Origin: Marisa cornuarietis
Lineage: Eukaryota > Mollusca > Gastropoda > Architaenioglossa > Ampullariidae
Assembly: GCA_004794655.1 (NCBI GenBank)
Contig: SMMW01000565.1
Location: forward strand, 2,436,001 to 2,500,000
Length of the DNA: 64,000 bases
Reading direction: 5' to 3'
The translations under genes were made by a program, and so were the position numbers. Shown piece by piece: positions 35,531 through 48,403 of the stretch (positions are counted from its first letter, which is position 1; each line of letters opens with the position of its first letter). The notes under the pieces were generated by a model, which made no database searches, was not told where the DNA came from, and saw only the letters and a program-made list of their open reading frames with translations.

Positions 35531-38500
35531 ATGGCCAAACGACTGATCATAACAGCAGACGACATGGGTTACAATGTTGAACGTAATCGCGGAATCATTG
35601 AGTGTTTCGAAAGAGGAGCTATTACTAACTCATCATTGATGGTGAACGGAATAGCAGCTGCCGATGCTGCCCAACTGGCTCTCAAATATGGCCTGCCGAC
35701 AGGTAAACCTAAAACACTGAGCATTTTTACCCCATTAATTTTAGCTTCTCCACAAGCATCTTGAAGAAGTATGCATTATTACTAGATGCCATTTATGTTT
35801 GATATAGTTGTGCAGTCTGAAATAACCTTCTTTATGTTTATGTATATGTTTTCATTATATTTTCATGCTGACTTTAAGTGGATTGCATTTATATTTCTTT
35901 CAAGTTTACCGTCTCTAGTAAGGCACCAAACAAACAACTGATTCTCTTCTTGTTGGTGCATTTTTTTAACATGGGGACGGGAACTGCATTTTTTGTTTCC
36001 TTTTTAAGTAAACTGTGATGTTAAAATATGGACAATGGTATATAAGAGCCGATATTTGCTAGTATTCTTCAGTGGATGCTGCACGTCTTAATGCAGGTGT
36101 CCAGCTAAGGTGCACAATTAAGGTATTAACTGGCAGGGCAAAGAGAAGCATTAATCCTTTGGCTATAATTCTGCTAAACAAAGCTTGACTAGCCCATGTG
36201 TAAGAGAGAGATTGTGGTGAGAGAGAGTGTATGTGTGTGTGTGTGTGTGTGTGTGTAGAGAGAGAGAGTGTCTACAGGGCCATGCTTAGGGGCAGGCCGA
36301 CGAGGCATCTGCCTAGGGCCCCATGCTTTTGATAGTCGTCAGGGGCCCCATTCTTTTGATTAATATGGTAACTAGGCTCCCAACTAAAACCATGGCGTCG
36401 AGGGCACATGCTCTATGCCTCGGCCCCCACCGGAGATAAGAACTGGCCTGTCTGTCTGTTTGTTAGAGAGAGAGACTGTTCAGGCATGTGCAGTTTTGTT
36501 GGAGGTGATTTTGGACAATGATTTATGTTTATCTGTTTTTGTATGTTAGTGTGAAATCTTATATAGTAAATCAAGTATGAAAACTCCCTCTTTTAATTAA
36601 TGTGCACATTTTGCTTGCATATTTGTCTTGTAAATGCCTGGCAGCAAAATTTCTACACCAATTTCTTACAAGAAAATAAAATTGATAATTTTATCTCTTG
36701 TTTATGCTTTATGCCACTGACATTTTACAAATTTATTAACCTATTTTAAGGGCTTCATTTCAACATTACTGAGGGAGCACCAGTAAATAAATCCAACAAA
36801 TACACAACCATCACAAACAAGGAGGGATTTTTCTTAGGCAAACAAGGTCTTCGTCAAGCTGTTCTTGATAAAATAGTAGACTGTCAAGAGGTCAGTACAT
36901 GGGTACTTGTAGCACATGATAGCCTCTTGAGTCACAAGGCCTTGTATGTTGTTGGGTCTTTACTCCTTTTAGATTGTTCATATTAAATTTTAAATCTCTT
37001 TTAAAAGAGATTACGGACATTTTATGTACTTTTCTGCTGTATTTCTAATCAGGATTACATCTAAATATAACTGAAGGCATTCCAGTAAATAGTGATTCCA
37101 ATTATGAGACTCTTACCAGTGAGAATGGTCATTTTCTTGGCATGCATGGTCTACCAGCAGCCGTACGAAAAAATGAGATCAACATTGCTGAGGTCAGAGG
37201 TTGTTCTAGTTCATTTTAAACCCATTTGTACTGCCTTCACCATATGTCTACATTATTTTAATTTTTCAGTACTATTTCTGTATAGTATGTACCATGTATA
37301 ATCCTTTCAGTTATTACTAGCACAGTTTAATGAAGATATCTGTAGGCATGTTAATGTTTGTTTGCTGTTTTGTTACATTACATAGATATAAGCTTACGTA
37401 TTTTGATCATACAATTTTTACAGGGTGGGGGGGGGGGGCTGTGGAGTGCAATGCACCAACATAATTCTTCTGTTTAACCCCTATTAACTTGAAACTTGAA
37501 AAACATTGTCCATTTTCAATGGATGCTTTGGACAAATTGATGAATAGTCATATTTCTGTGTTAAATTTATTTGACTTTCAATCTTACATGGCTACCCAAA
37601 ATTATCATAAGAATGATGGTTATATAATTTACATCTTTTACATTAAAGATGACCAAGAGGGTGATTAGATGATAACAAGAATATCAAACCTAAAATTGTC
37701 TCTTTTCTTCAGGTAAGAAAGGAGATGAATGCCCAGATCAAGAGATATGAGGAATTGATTGGCAGCAAACCAGTGTATGTTGATGGTCATCAGCATGCTC
37801 ATATCATTCCAGGTGAAAGAGACTATCTCAGAATGATTCTAGTTTTACTCCCATGAGACTTTCTTTGTTTTCACTGTTGCAGTCTTAATCATAGATACTC
37901 TTTAATGCCTATTAAATAATATCTGTGAATAATTTAACATTCTTTCAGTCACGTACAGCTGATATATAGTAATATTCTACTACCTGGCAAGTAAAGGGTC
38001 ATTGTCTGAAGATGGTTATGGATCAATCTTTAAAAAAGAATGAAAAGCAGATAATACAGTATTCATGAAATAGTTTTCTTTGGATTTTTTTCCAAAGGTT
38101 TATCAGAAGTTTTTGCTGAAATTCTGGAAGAGCATCATATTCAAGCAACTCGGGTTCCTTATGAGGAAAACTTGAAGGAAGTCTCATGGCTCAGAGAACC
38201 ATGGAAAAAGATTCTTTTTGCATTTAGTGATAATGCTGCAAAAGCAAGGCCAATATTTAAAGCTCACAACATTTGGTAAATTTGGGTTTAGATATTTGGA
38301 ATGTTTTCCTGAAACATACATCCACATCTATGTAGATCACAGACAAAAAATATCAGGCAATCAAAAAGAACAGTACAACTGTTACATCTAATTATTTTGT
38401 GCTTGACGTGATTGAACGAGTGCTGCAAACAGTGTGCCTCTGCTTTACTCACATATCGTGCATTTATATCAACATATATACAGAAAGTCCTTACTTAATG

Positions 38501-39648
38501 TTATTTTAGTATAGTGTTAGAAAGGGAAAAAAAAATGATTCCCAACCAGGACCAGGATCTGTGTGGAGTTTTGCATGTTCTCACTATGTCTATATAGGTA
38601 CTTATCTTCACAATACACAATTCAGTCTTTGTAAAATTATGTATACTTTATTCACATGCTCTCTTACTTGACTGCTCCATAACCTCTCTTCGTTCTGATT
38701 CTTTTGTCTGCCCTTTAATTTTAACAACAGTGCATCCCAGATGAGGTTATAGGTTATTATTCTTAAGCTATGAGTCACTAGCGTCTAGACTACAATAGGG
38801 TCAAATACCTAACCCAAAACACTAAGTAGGTCACTCATGGATATGGTAGGTTTGGGGCTTTATTTAGACGTTTTGATGATAATGGGAATGCTTTTATGAA
38901 CAGAAATTCTCTTGTTTACATATATATCAATTAGCCTTTGGTAAAAATAGTTTCATCATGTCATTTTGTATAAATTTACAGTTTCCAAAAGCTGTTGATG
39001 ACATTGAAGACCTACTAAACCTGCATAATCTTCCTCTCAGTTAAACTTACAGAGCTAACAAATATGTAGTGATGGATTGAAAAGTAACTTAAAGTTCTAA
39101 AACAAGTGTAGTGATTGGTTGGAGCGTTTACTTTCATGATATATGTTGTAACACTGCACAAGCTTTAATTCAGGTGTAAAGCAAATTTACTGTGGAAGAG
39201 GTTGGGGCAGCCAGTTACTTGTATCTTCTTTGGTTGACAATCATTAACACAAAATTAGAAATTGGATTTTTTTTTCTTGTGACAAATTTATAAACCATAA
39301 TTAACCAGGTTTAAACATTTTTCTGTGCACAGGGCATCAGACCTGTTCTTTGGACTTGCAACAATGGGATGCAATATGAGCACTGAGCGACTTCAGACAG
39401 GTATTACAAAGGCTTTTGACTCTGTACCCGACCTTATTAGCCAGACAGTCACATGTGAACTGATGAGTCATCCAGGCTTCGTATGCCAAGGGGATGGAGG
39501 TTGTGGAGAAGGCCCAGATGACTTTTCACAGTCACCTGACCGAGAATATGAGAAATCTATCCTGGAGAGTGAGGATATGGCACAGTTTTACAAGAAGAAT
39601 GGAATTATGTTGATGTCTTACCACCAGCATTTGGAGTCCTTAAAATAA
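35531..39648 (+). CDS. YDJC: YdjC-family carbohydrate deacetylase
   Basis: A metal-dependent deacetylase of the YdjC/ChbG family, thought to act on acetylated oligosaccharides in the cytosol. Exons are 35531-35702, then either 36751-36890 or 37053-37192, then 37713-37812, 38098-38275 and 39333-39648. Either choice gives 301 residues (human 323). The metal and catalytic motifs are TADDMGYN (residues 8-15), GLHxNITEG in exon 2, and DGHQHAHIIP in exon 3. Later landmarks are TRVPYEEN and SDLFFGLATMG. Exon 2 exists in two homologous versions of identical length and phase (see the separate entries). AATAAA overlaps the stop codon (39644-39649), with a further candidate near 39960. It diverges from BCAS2 and converges on GLE1. 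Confidence 0.95.
36275..36450. mobile_element. short hAT-like MITE
   Basis: A 176-bp, GC-rich block in YDJC intron 1 that starts CAGGGCCATGCTTAGGGGC and ends GAACTGGCCTG, with CTGCCTAGGGCCCCATG inside. These are hallmarks of a widespread hAT-type terminal sequence. The ends are only partly inverted to one another and I could not confirm an 8-bp target duplication. A (GT)n/(GA)n tract at 36208-36268 abuts it. Confidence 0.6.
36751..36890 (+). other. YDJC: YDJC alternative exon 2a
   Basis: A 140-nt exon with acceptor TTTTAAG and donor GAG|GTCAGT. It enters in phase 1 and leaves in phase 0. It encodes GLHFNITEGAPVN, then EGFFLGKQGLRQAV. The histidine in GLH is the family metal ligand or substrate-pocket residue. 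This version is closer to vertebrate YDJC (GFFLGKxGxRxAV) than exon 2b. Confidence 0.9.
37053..37192 (+). other. YDJC: YDJC alternative exon 2b
   Basis: A second 140-nt exon 162 bp downstream of exon 2a, with acceptor TTTCTAATCAG and donor GAG|GTCAGA. Phases match exon 2a exactly. It encodes GLHLNITEGIPVN, then GHFLGMHGLPAAV. The residues common to both versions are the conserved family positions, while surface and loop residues differ. The frame is fully open and the splice sites are intact, so it does not look like a decayed copy. Confidence 0.88.
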
Positions 39649-41089
39649 AGAGCTACTTAAAACATCTTCAAGTGTATAGTTTCACCTAGTAAAAGGGGTA
39701 ACTGTCATTAAGGTTAAAGGCCAAAAATTTTTGCCGAAGGAGGAAAATGAGAAGCGCATGTAGTGCCAGCTATCCTAGTGGTTCAATAATTGCATTTATC
39801 TGGCCCGGCAAGTACCCTCACCTCCCTCGGCTGGATCTTATCAATTCTCTCCTGCCAAACAGTGAAAGTTCGGCCCTTAAGGCAAGAGAAGAAACTTGTA
39901 GAGAAATCAGCTTTTAAATGCACTTATTTCACCTGTAGCATTAGCCATGAATTTAAAAAATAAAAAACACATTGCACATTTGAAGTGCATTATCCATTGC
40001 AGCATGTCACTGTCTGGGGCAAGACAGTGGGTCATATTTTATCAATTAAAGCAGACTGCATGAAAACAAATTTCTAAATCCCTAAATATATCAAAGGAAT
40101 AAATCACTTATTTTCATTTTCACTAGCAGGATAGAGGGATTAAATGTGTGTACACTTTTTTTTATTTTTTCACAAAGGACACGTTAAGATGTTTTTTTTG
40201 GTAGTGTTACCAGGTAACATAATGCTTACACTATCTTACCACTTGATTACAACAGCAAATTACCATTGGCCAAAATTGACCAATGCTGGAAGAGTTTAAC
40301 CACTATCTACTGGGTTTCCCCCCCCCCCCATATCAGGGTATGGGCATAACTACTAGCCTTGTTTTCTGTCTGGTGTCTAAATTACTTTTTTCTATCGATT
40401 TTTACAGAGGTTAGCATCACATTATGGTTCCATCCCTGATTCCATGAGCTTTTAGATTAATTTCGAGAAAAAAAGTCAATATTTCTTAATATGTTTATTT
40501 TTATTGAGTCTCACAAAAATATACGTCCCATCTTACCTCTCCTGTTTCTACACTCCATGAAGATTCACAACGATGCAATTTTCATATATAATCACAAGTG
40601 ACGTTGAAAATCTTAAACATTAATGCAGCAATATCATGTCTATACAAACTGCATCAATATATGTTAATAAACAAGTAGTTCAACTTTGCTATGTTAAGTT
40701 AAAAGGTTCTCAAAAAGTAAAAGTTCCATATTCTACTTCTTAAAGAAACAGTGAAAAGTAATTGGTTCACAGTGTCAAAGGCATGCATGTGGAGTCCAAC
40801 CTTCTCCTTCCATCAACTTTACCTTCTGTGAAAAAAGTTGGCCAGACTGGTCTTGAACCCATCACTTCTGCTCCAGAATAGAACATTATGGTACTTCCAG
40901 AACTATGACTTGTCAGAGAAACCTGCGTCGTGGCATTTTGTGCAAATGTCTATGCCATCTCTGATATCTTTAATTGTGTTTAATGTATCGGGTATGAAAA
41001 ATCCAACAGAGCTAGAGCTGCTTGGAGAGTAATCACACCACAGTTTGACACCCTAATTTTCAGACATGCACAGGCAAACCGTGTCTTTC
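39649..41089. terminator. convergent 3' regions of YDJC and GLE1
   Basis: The two genes point at each other across 1.4 kb. Candidate plus-strand AATAAA sites for YDJC lie at 39644 (overlapping the stop) and near 39960. A cluster of minus-strand AATAAA signals for GLE1 lies at 40494-40510, giving a GLE1 3' untranslated region of roughly 580 nt. A C10 run occurs at 40320. I see no other gene here. Confidence 0.5.
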
Positions 41090-44000
41090 CTAGTTCCAAA
41101 ATTCTGGTGGTATGTACCCTTCTGGCAAGGTAATCATCCCACCATTTTTCATTGTTGTTTCCAAGAATATCTCCAAACGGCTAACAGGACCACTGTTGGC
41201 AGCTACCTCCTTCAGTTTGGGCAAGTATGACTTGAGAATGAAGTACAACAACTTGACGAACTGTACACGATAGGCCCTCAGCAGTGCATTACCTGTCACC
41301 TGCAGAATGTCATAGATGGCAGTAGCAGTTATGTCTGGGTTAGGATGAAGGTTTAGCGCCCGACTAAGCCAAATCCACGCATGCTCAAGTCCGTGAGGGT
41401 GAGGAACCTTTTGGGGTGGGGAGGTGATTAGGATAGCAGCATAAAGGCGAATAACTCCTGACATTCGTTTGAGGAACTTGTCCTGTTGTTCTATTGTACC
41501 ATCTTCATCTACCTTGTAGCCAAGAGCCCTGCAAATGACGAATTTTGCAAACTAGAACTTTGAAGATGCTGCTAAAAAATTAACGGTAGTGGACATTTAT
41601 CACATTGTTTTGTAAACGTTGCACAATTTATGTCACAATTTTTCTATTTGTTTGTTTTTGCCATAGATATGTGAAGGTTAAACAGATCACACATTCATAT
41701 GCAGTTTGTATGTTACTGACAAATATCTTGATAAATTTATGAAAAGTATGCTTGATAGACAAATATTATGCAAAACAGTCTTTTCAACGCTGTGTTATAA
41801 ATATTTTCTTATTTTCTGCAATCTGTCTTCCACATTAAGGATTAAAAAAAAAGGTCTACAAATATCCATTCCAAAACAAAATGTACCTATGATAGTCTGC
41901 TGATGATTGCCCTGGAAGACGAGATTGGTAATATGGCATTACATATGGACACAATTCCTGCAGGTGACTCATTAACAGCTCCCCAACTTCCGTGAATTCT
42001 GCCCACAAACCTACAGCGATGGCTGCAATAGCAAATGCTGACTCATGGTTTGAAGACACTTGTTCTTCTGCCTTGCGCTTCAGGGACACAAACAAAATGT
42101 TTTTTTTTTTCAGCTAAAGGAAGTTTTGCAATTTATATATTCTTAATAAGTTTTATCACATTTTCAGAGATGGGTATCTCTAAAACAACTTACTACCATT
42201 AGATTTGTCTACCTGCCTTCGCGATCGAACATGTTTTTAACTGACTGTTTCACACAAAGCACGGAAATTCTATTTGAAAAATAAAAAGGGGAAGAGACAA
42301 TGGAAACTTCATTTAAGAATTATTACAAAATTCAAAAATAAATTCAAATATTGAAGCAGTATAAGCTGCAACATTTCTGAGCAAAGACATTTGCTGATGT
42401 ACATGCATGTCTATGTATGTGCATCCTTTGCATCTGGAAGGAGAAAAGCTCATTTTGTGAACTACTCTTCAACTGCTTGTCAAAACTACCATCTACCAAT
42501 AACTTTAAATCAACTTTAGTTAATAAGTAGCATGTAAAATTCCTTTTACTATTTGGTGAACATGATCCAAGAGGTTAAACTGTAGTAGTCTGCTCACTTT
42601 AATTTCCAAACTTTTATGAATTTATGGGCAGTGTTTTGGAACAGATTAATTATGGACATAAATGGAAGTATGGCTGCTTAGTAAATAATTAGAATATGTT
42701 ACTCACAGCTATCATCCTTGCAACAAGATTTTTGCAGAAATCGATGCCTTCTGGTGCTGAAGAGGCTGAAATTGACTTGTCTGAAACATGAACTACTTGG
42801 CCTCTAAGCAGCGTCTGTAGTCGCTTAAGTATGTCCACAAGATGAGCTTTGCTCACTGGAGATATAGCATTCACAGGTGTGTTGACTGCTTTCTGAAGCT
42901 CAAAGCGAAATTTCTTTATCTGAAATTATAAAAAAAGAAAACAAATTAAGAGTGCAATTTTCATTTTACTGAAAAGTCCAGTGTCATTAGTACTACAATA
43001 CAACATCTAAATTGTGTTTAAAAAGAAGCATAATAATATTTAGATATGCTCTGCCATATCTGAGTTCTTCCACATGGATACCTTAAAGACATAGCCTACA
43101 TTAATGATTACATTTAACACTATGAGATATAAAACAGTGATGCAGCAGAGTTCTGCTAATCTTGTGATGCAAAATTGTCAGTCTTCTGTAAAATACCATG
43201 CTTAAACACACTCAAGGCTTAGTGAGTTAAGCTGTTGTCTACCAAAAAATCATTAAATGGATACTGAGGGGTGGAAAAAAAAAACTAGAAACCCTCATCT
43301 AAGTTGCTGAATAGGCGTTTGCTTCACTTCTACCACGAGCTTAGAATGAAAATTTTTAAGAGATGCCGAGAAGAATACAGTGGATAGGCAGATTTCATGT
43401 GTGTTATGTGTAGAAAACATATTTTCTACCTTGACTAATTAAGTTTGAGTCGTGGGAACCACTGGCGACCCACTGGTCAAGTTACCACCGCCACCGTTAA
43501 TATAGCCTGAAAGGATGGTCAAGGCGGGTGGCCATAAATCTTGACCAGTGACACGTGGCCCGCCGACTTGAAGCATGACGGCCGTGGGAAAAAGTCTAGT
43601 GTCGGCCAGTTTCCCTGATTCGGTCAACTTCAGAGGGTTACTGGAGACACACCACGCGGAGAGAGAAACATCCTGGCCTCTGTGTGAGAAAAATCCTTAC
43701 TTTTCCAAACTGCACGCTGGCGAGAGGAGGACCGTAAAAGTGTATGACTGGGGGATTATGTGCTTATTGGACTTGAGAATTTAAGAGTGTATATTGTAGA
43801 ACTGTTTATGTTGGCACAAACATCGTGATCATTGGACTATCTATATTTTATTTGGACTGTGAATGTGTTATGGAAAACTGTTCGCCAACTGTGAAAGAAG
43901 AGAGACTTACGGATGGGGTCCTGCAGCACCGACAGCCAGGGAGCTAAGTTTATCCAAATCTCTTTTGATAAATCTTTAGAATTAGTGTAGTACTGATATA

Positions 44001-47000
44001 TAAGATTTATTTTACGAGCTTCTTTTTGTTTAATTATATTTTATTATTTTATGCTCACTGATCTAGTTTTATTGATTATGTGGATGCGTGTATATGTGTT
44101 GTAACGGAGGTGCTGCATGAGGGTCAGTTTAGTTATCCACTGCGCAACAGAGCACGCAACGACCTTTACATGTCTGCAGGTCGAGATAACAAGCAATTAA
44201 CGTCTGGTCAGTTCTAAACACAAAAACAGAATTCACCAGCGTCAGGCAGAGATATCCCAAACGTAGCTCCCCTTACCTGTTGGTCTTTGTTTTTAATGAA
44301 TGGCTCAAGTTTGCTGTTGATTTGCACAATGAGCTCCTTCCTCTTCTCAAACTCTTTTGTCACCTCCACTAAGACTTTTTCTGCATAAAAGCATAACAAC
44401 CATGCTTCTTAAGGAAAGACAGCTTAACAACCAACAAGCAATGTAAAAAATACACTGCAAATCATGAATTTCTCTAATCAGACAACATTGTACCCTATAT
44501 ATGCAATCTACACAGTAAATCTCACAGTGGGAAAGGAACTTATATGCAGAATTCTTAGCCAAGCTGTTATCGCCAGGGTTTAGAGCTGATTACTTGTCAA
44601 CTGTATTACCTTCAGCAAGAGGCACAACTGCTGTTGTCACTGTTATTGGCTGCTCCTCTACAGCTGTTCTTATTAGGGACTGAACTGGCTGCAAAACAAA
44701 ATAATCCACAACATTATAATTTTGACATGAAGGTCAAAGCTTATGGTCGCAAGTGAATTTTTTTAACAAAGTAAATTTAAAGTTATTTTATATAGAATTC
44801 CAACTGCATGCACAACTCTGTACATGAATCTGCATTAAATTGTTTTTTTCATTTGTTTAAAGAGCATGGAGTCTATTGTACAGTGGAAACATGAACTAAT
44901 TAAATCTGCCATTATTATTAACTCACCTGAGGTGCTGACTGAATCAACTGCCTTGAAGCCTCTGCCTCCTTGCCTTTCTCTTCTGCTGTCACTTAAACAA
45001 GAAACATGGGCGGATGAACATTTATACATATTTAAGAACACATTCATGTGCCCACACACACACACAATGATATTAATGATGTATAATCTCTGTGCCAGAT
45101 GTCTATTTTACTGTAACCTGTTGTGTTCCTACATTATTATTCACAGTGAAAACTGAAAAAAGGGAAATATCAAAAAAAAGAAAATTTCCTTACCAACATG
45201 TTTTCTTACCTATGGCTTTATTTATAAAATCAACAACATTCTGGGTGTTATCTTTGTACTGTTTCAATTTGTGTAAAATTTCATCAACGCCTCCATTTTT
45301 TCCAGCCATCTTTGCATACATCTCAGCTTGTTCAGCAACATTGTTTGCCCAGGTCTTGCTTTTCTCAACATCATGTCCAAGGTGATTCTTATATTGGCAG
45401 CCATCAATAAGAGACTGTAACAAGCTGGTCATGTTTTTAATTTCCTGGGCAAGTTTTTGAATGCTTGCAATCTTCTTTTCTAACTCCTGTCTGCAAAACA
45501 TCATGTTGACAAACGTGAGGATAATTCAATGATGACAAGCTATCAATCATCAAGGTATTCTGGTAAAAACACGGATCAAAGCTTGAGGAAACTGAATCCT
45601 TTGAGACATTAACAATACAATGACATCAGCTATTTCATGCATCTGTGTGCTGCATTTGCAGTTCCTACAAACTTCAGAGAGCCTTACCTAACTCGATGAG
45701 TTAAACAGCCAAGTGAAAATGCCAAGCCATTCATTTATTGAATTAGCATGTAGAAAAGGTGCTGTTTTTCTTGGCATAAATGTTTTTGTTACCAGCAGAA
45801 TGTATACCTAGCTTTCAACCATCTCTTACCTAAGGGTCTGGTTCAGTTCTTCTACCTCTTTTACACGAGCATCTTGTCTCTGCAAATTATGCATAATGTT
45901 AACTAACACACACCATTTGACTATTTTAAAGAAAACATCTTTAATTTAACAAGACATAAAGAAAGAATAAAAGAAGATTTGTGCAGACAAGAACTATTCT
46001 GTGAGAAAAACTATAAATATGTTAAGTTCATTAAAGTTTCACAATACTGCAGAGTGATGCTTTGCACTGCATTGTTTTTTTAGCATGAATGTTAAAGCAT
46101 GTTCCCGAGTGAGGATCAACAAAGTTTCCAGTATAAACCTCAATATGCTTTGCCACAGTTCTTTCATTACTGAAAGTCATTTAATTGTTGTGGTCTACCA
46201 CAATTTTTTTATTCTCTTCCCTAACTGTAGAGACTGCTGAATCTAGATTTTTTTCTGCATGTGTTTTTACCAATGTACAATCACTGTGGCTTTTTCTTAG
46301 CTTCTGAACAGTTTGTGGAATCTTTCCTTCACTGCAAGAATATAAACAAAAAATATTGATTGAAATAAAACATTGGAAGATAACACATTTCATTATTTTT
46401 AGTACTAACATCACTTTAAATAAGACCAATTTAGAAACACAGCATATACAAAAAGTGTTCTTAAATAATGATTTTGCGAGTTTGAACCAGGTGAACAAAG
46501 AAGTTATTTCATGACTTAATAAGGTTTATTTCAATTATAATACAGAAGAAACCAAGGAAAGGAAGAATTAAATATTTGTCTAGCATAGGCAGCTAGCAAT
46601 ACGTATTTTCATGTAGTTTTAATAAATAAATATACAAAATTCCCTTTTATGATTTCCATGCTTGAACCGAAAGACAAAAGATCTTGCTTTCTATAAAATA
46701 GTTTTGTTTGGGGAAAAAATCATACAGGTGCTTTTCCAAAAGGTAGCCAGTTCTGGTGCAATCACTATTACTCTTAAAGCAAAAACCTTAAAAAATTAAA
46801 TAAGATTAATACACTAAAGTCCAATCCTACTATAATATAAATGATATGCATGTATTAAGATTCAGTTTTCTTTCAATTGTACCTTTGTCCTTTTCTTCTT
46901 TGCAATGTCCATGAATACAAACAACATAGCTTTAGCAAATTACATAGCTGTGTGTGAGAGGATGCAAACAAAGACACCCCCTCCCCAACTCCGCCCAAAG

Positions 47001-48364
47001 CTAATACTGCAACATAAAAGTACTTGCTTTGTATTAAGTTCTCGCTCAAACTGACTTTGCCGGACTACTGGCTTCTGCATGAGACGTCTGCGTGCATCTT
47101 CCATATGCTGTTCATATTGTTGTTCAAGCTCCATGTCATTTTTGTGAAACTGACGTTCCTTTTCCCTTAAGTAGTCCTGAGAAAAGAAACCAGGTTTTAA
47201 AGGAGCAATTAAAGATGTGCAGTATCACTGGAGGCTTGATTCATACAATGCAGAGAACAAAAATATATCATGAAATGAATGAATGAGTACTCAGAATTAA
47301 TATAATTCAACATAAAGTTTTTTTTTAAAGCAAAATAATCACTGTCAACACAGAATGTGCTCCATACAGTATTGTAACAAAAACAGGGCAAATGTAACTG
47401 ACATACTGAAGCACTGTCACACTAATACTTCAAGCACTACATCTGTCAAATGGTTTCACCACTTGCATTTTCTGCTTCTTGGGCCTCACTAAACACTTTT
47501 TTGTCTTCTCTTTTAGCATTATTTTGGCTAAAACAGATCTATAGAACCAAGGCAAATGGATATTTGCTTGAATGCCACTTTGATTGTGTGACTAAACAGT
47601 AAGACACACTCTTTACCACATTAAAACACACACACACAGCCAAATGGATTAATCAAACAAAAAGGGTGCATTTACACCCAAATTTCTAAACATTCATTTC
47701 TTACAGCCACTGTTAAACTTTGAGCAAAACAAGTCCAAAGCCAAAGCAGGTATCTTCAAAAATGTCTTGATAGTCTTGCATAATTAAAGTTAGTAGAACC
47801 CATAATGCTCTGAACAAAAGAACTTATAACAAAATAATTCATTTATTGTGTGTAATTACCCGAGCTTTGTTGTCCCATTCGCTGTCTAAATCATTGATTA
47901 TTGTGAGGCTGATGTTGAACACATGTGACAGTTGCTCTTCTAACTCTGATTTTGATTCATCACATATTGTTTCAATCTTTCTTTCCTCCAATAATTTGCT
48001 ATTTCTAGCATTGCTGTAAATAGAGGTCATAACACATATATTATTATTCTTAATAAATGAAGCTTTCCAATGGGTTAGAAAAGTGCATATATCATGCATG
48101 AGAAATCCAAATCACATAAAAATGAGCTCTCTCTGGATACATTTCTGCTTGAAAAAGCAAAGTTTTTTTTTACACCTTTGGCACTTTAAAGTTATTTAGA
48201 CCCACAGTTTGAAATTCCCTACCAGTGCACTGAAGGCATAGCCAGACACACGAAACGTCTAAGAAGTACCTTATGATGATGATGATGATGTCCATTTATA
48301 ATGTGCAGGTATCCATTCAGAAGAATGCTCATCTTTTCCAGAAATACTAAACAGATTGACGCTC

Positions 48365-48403
<39 letters not shown>

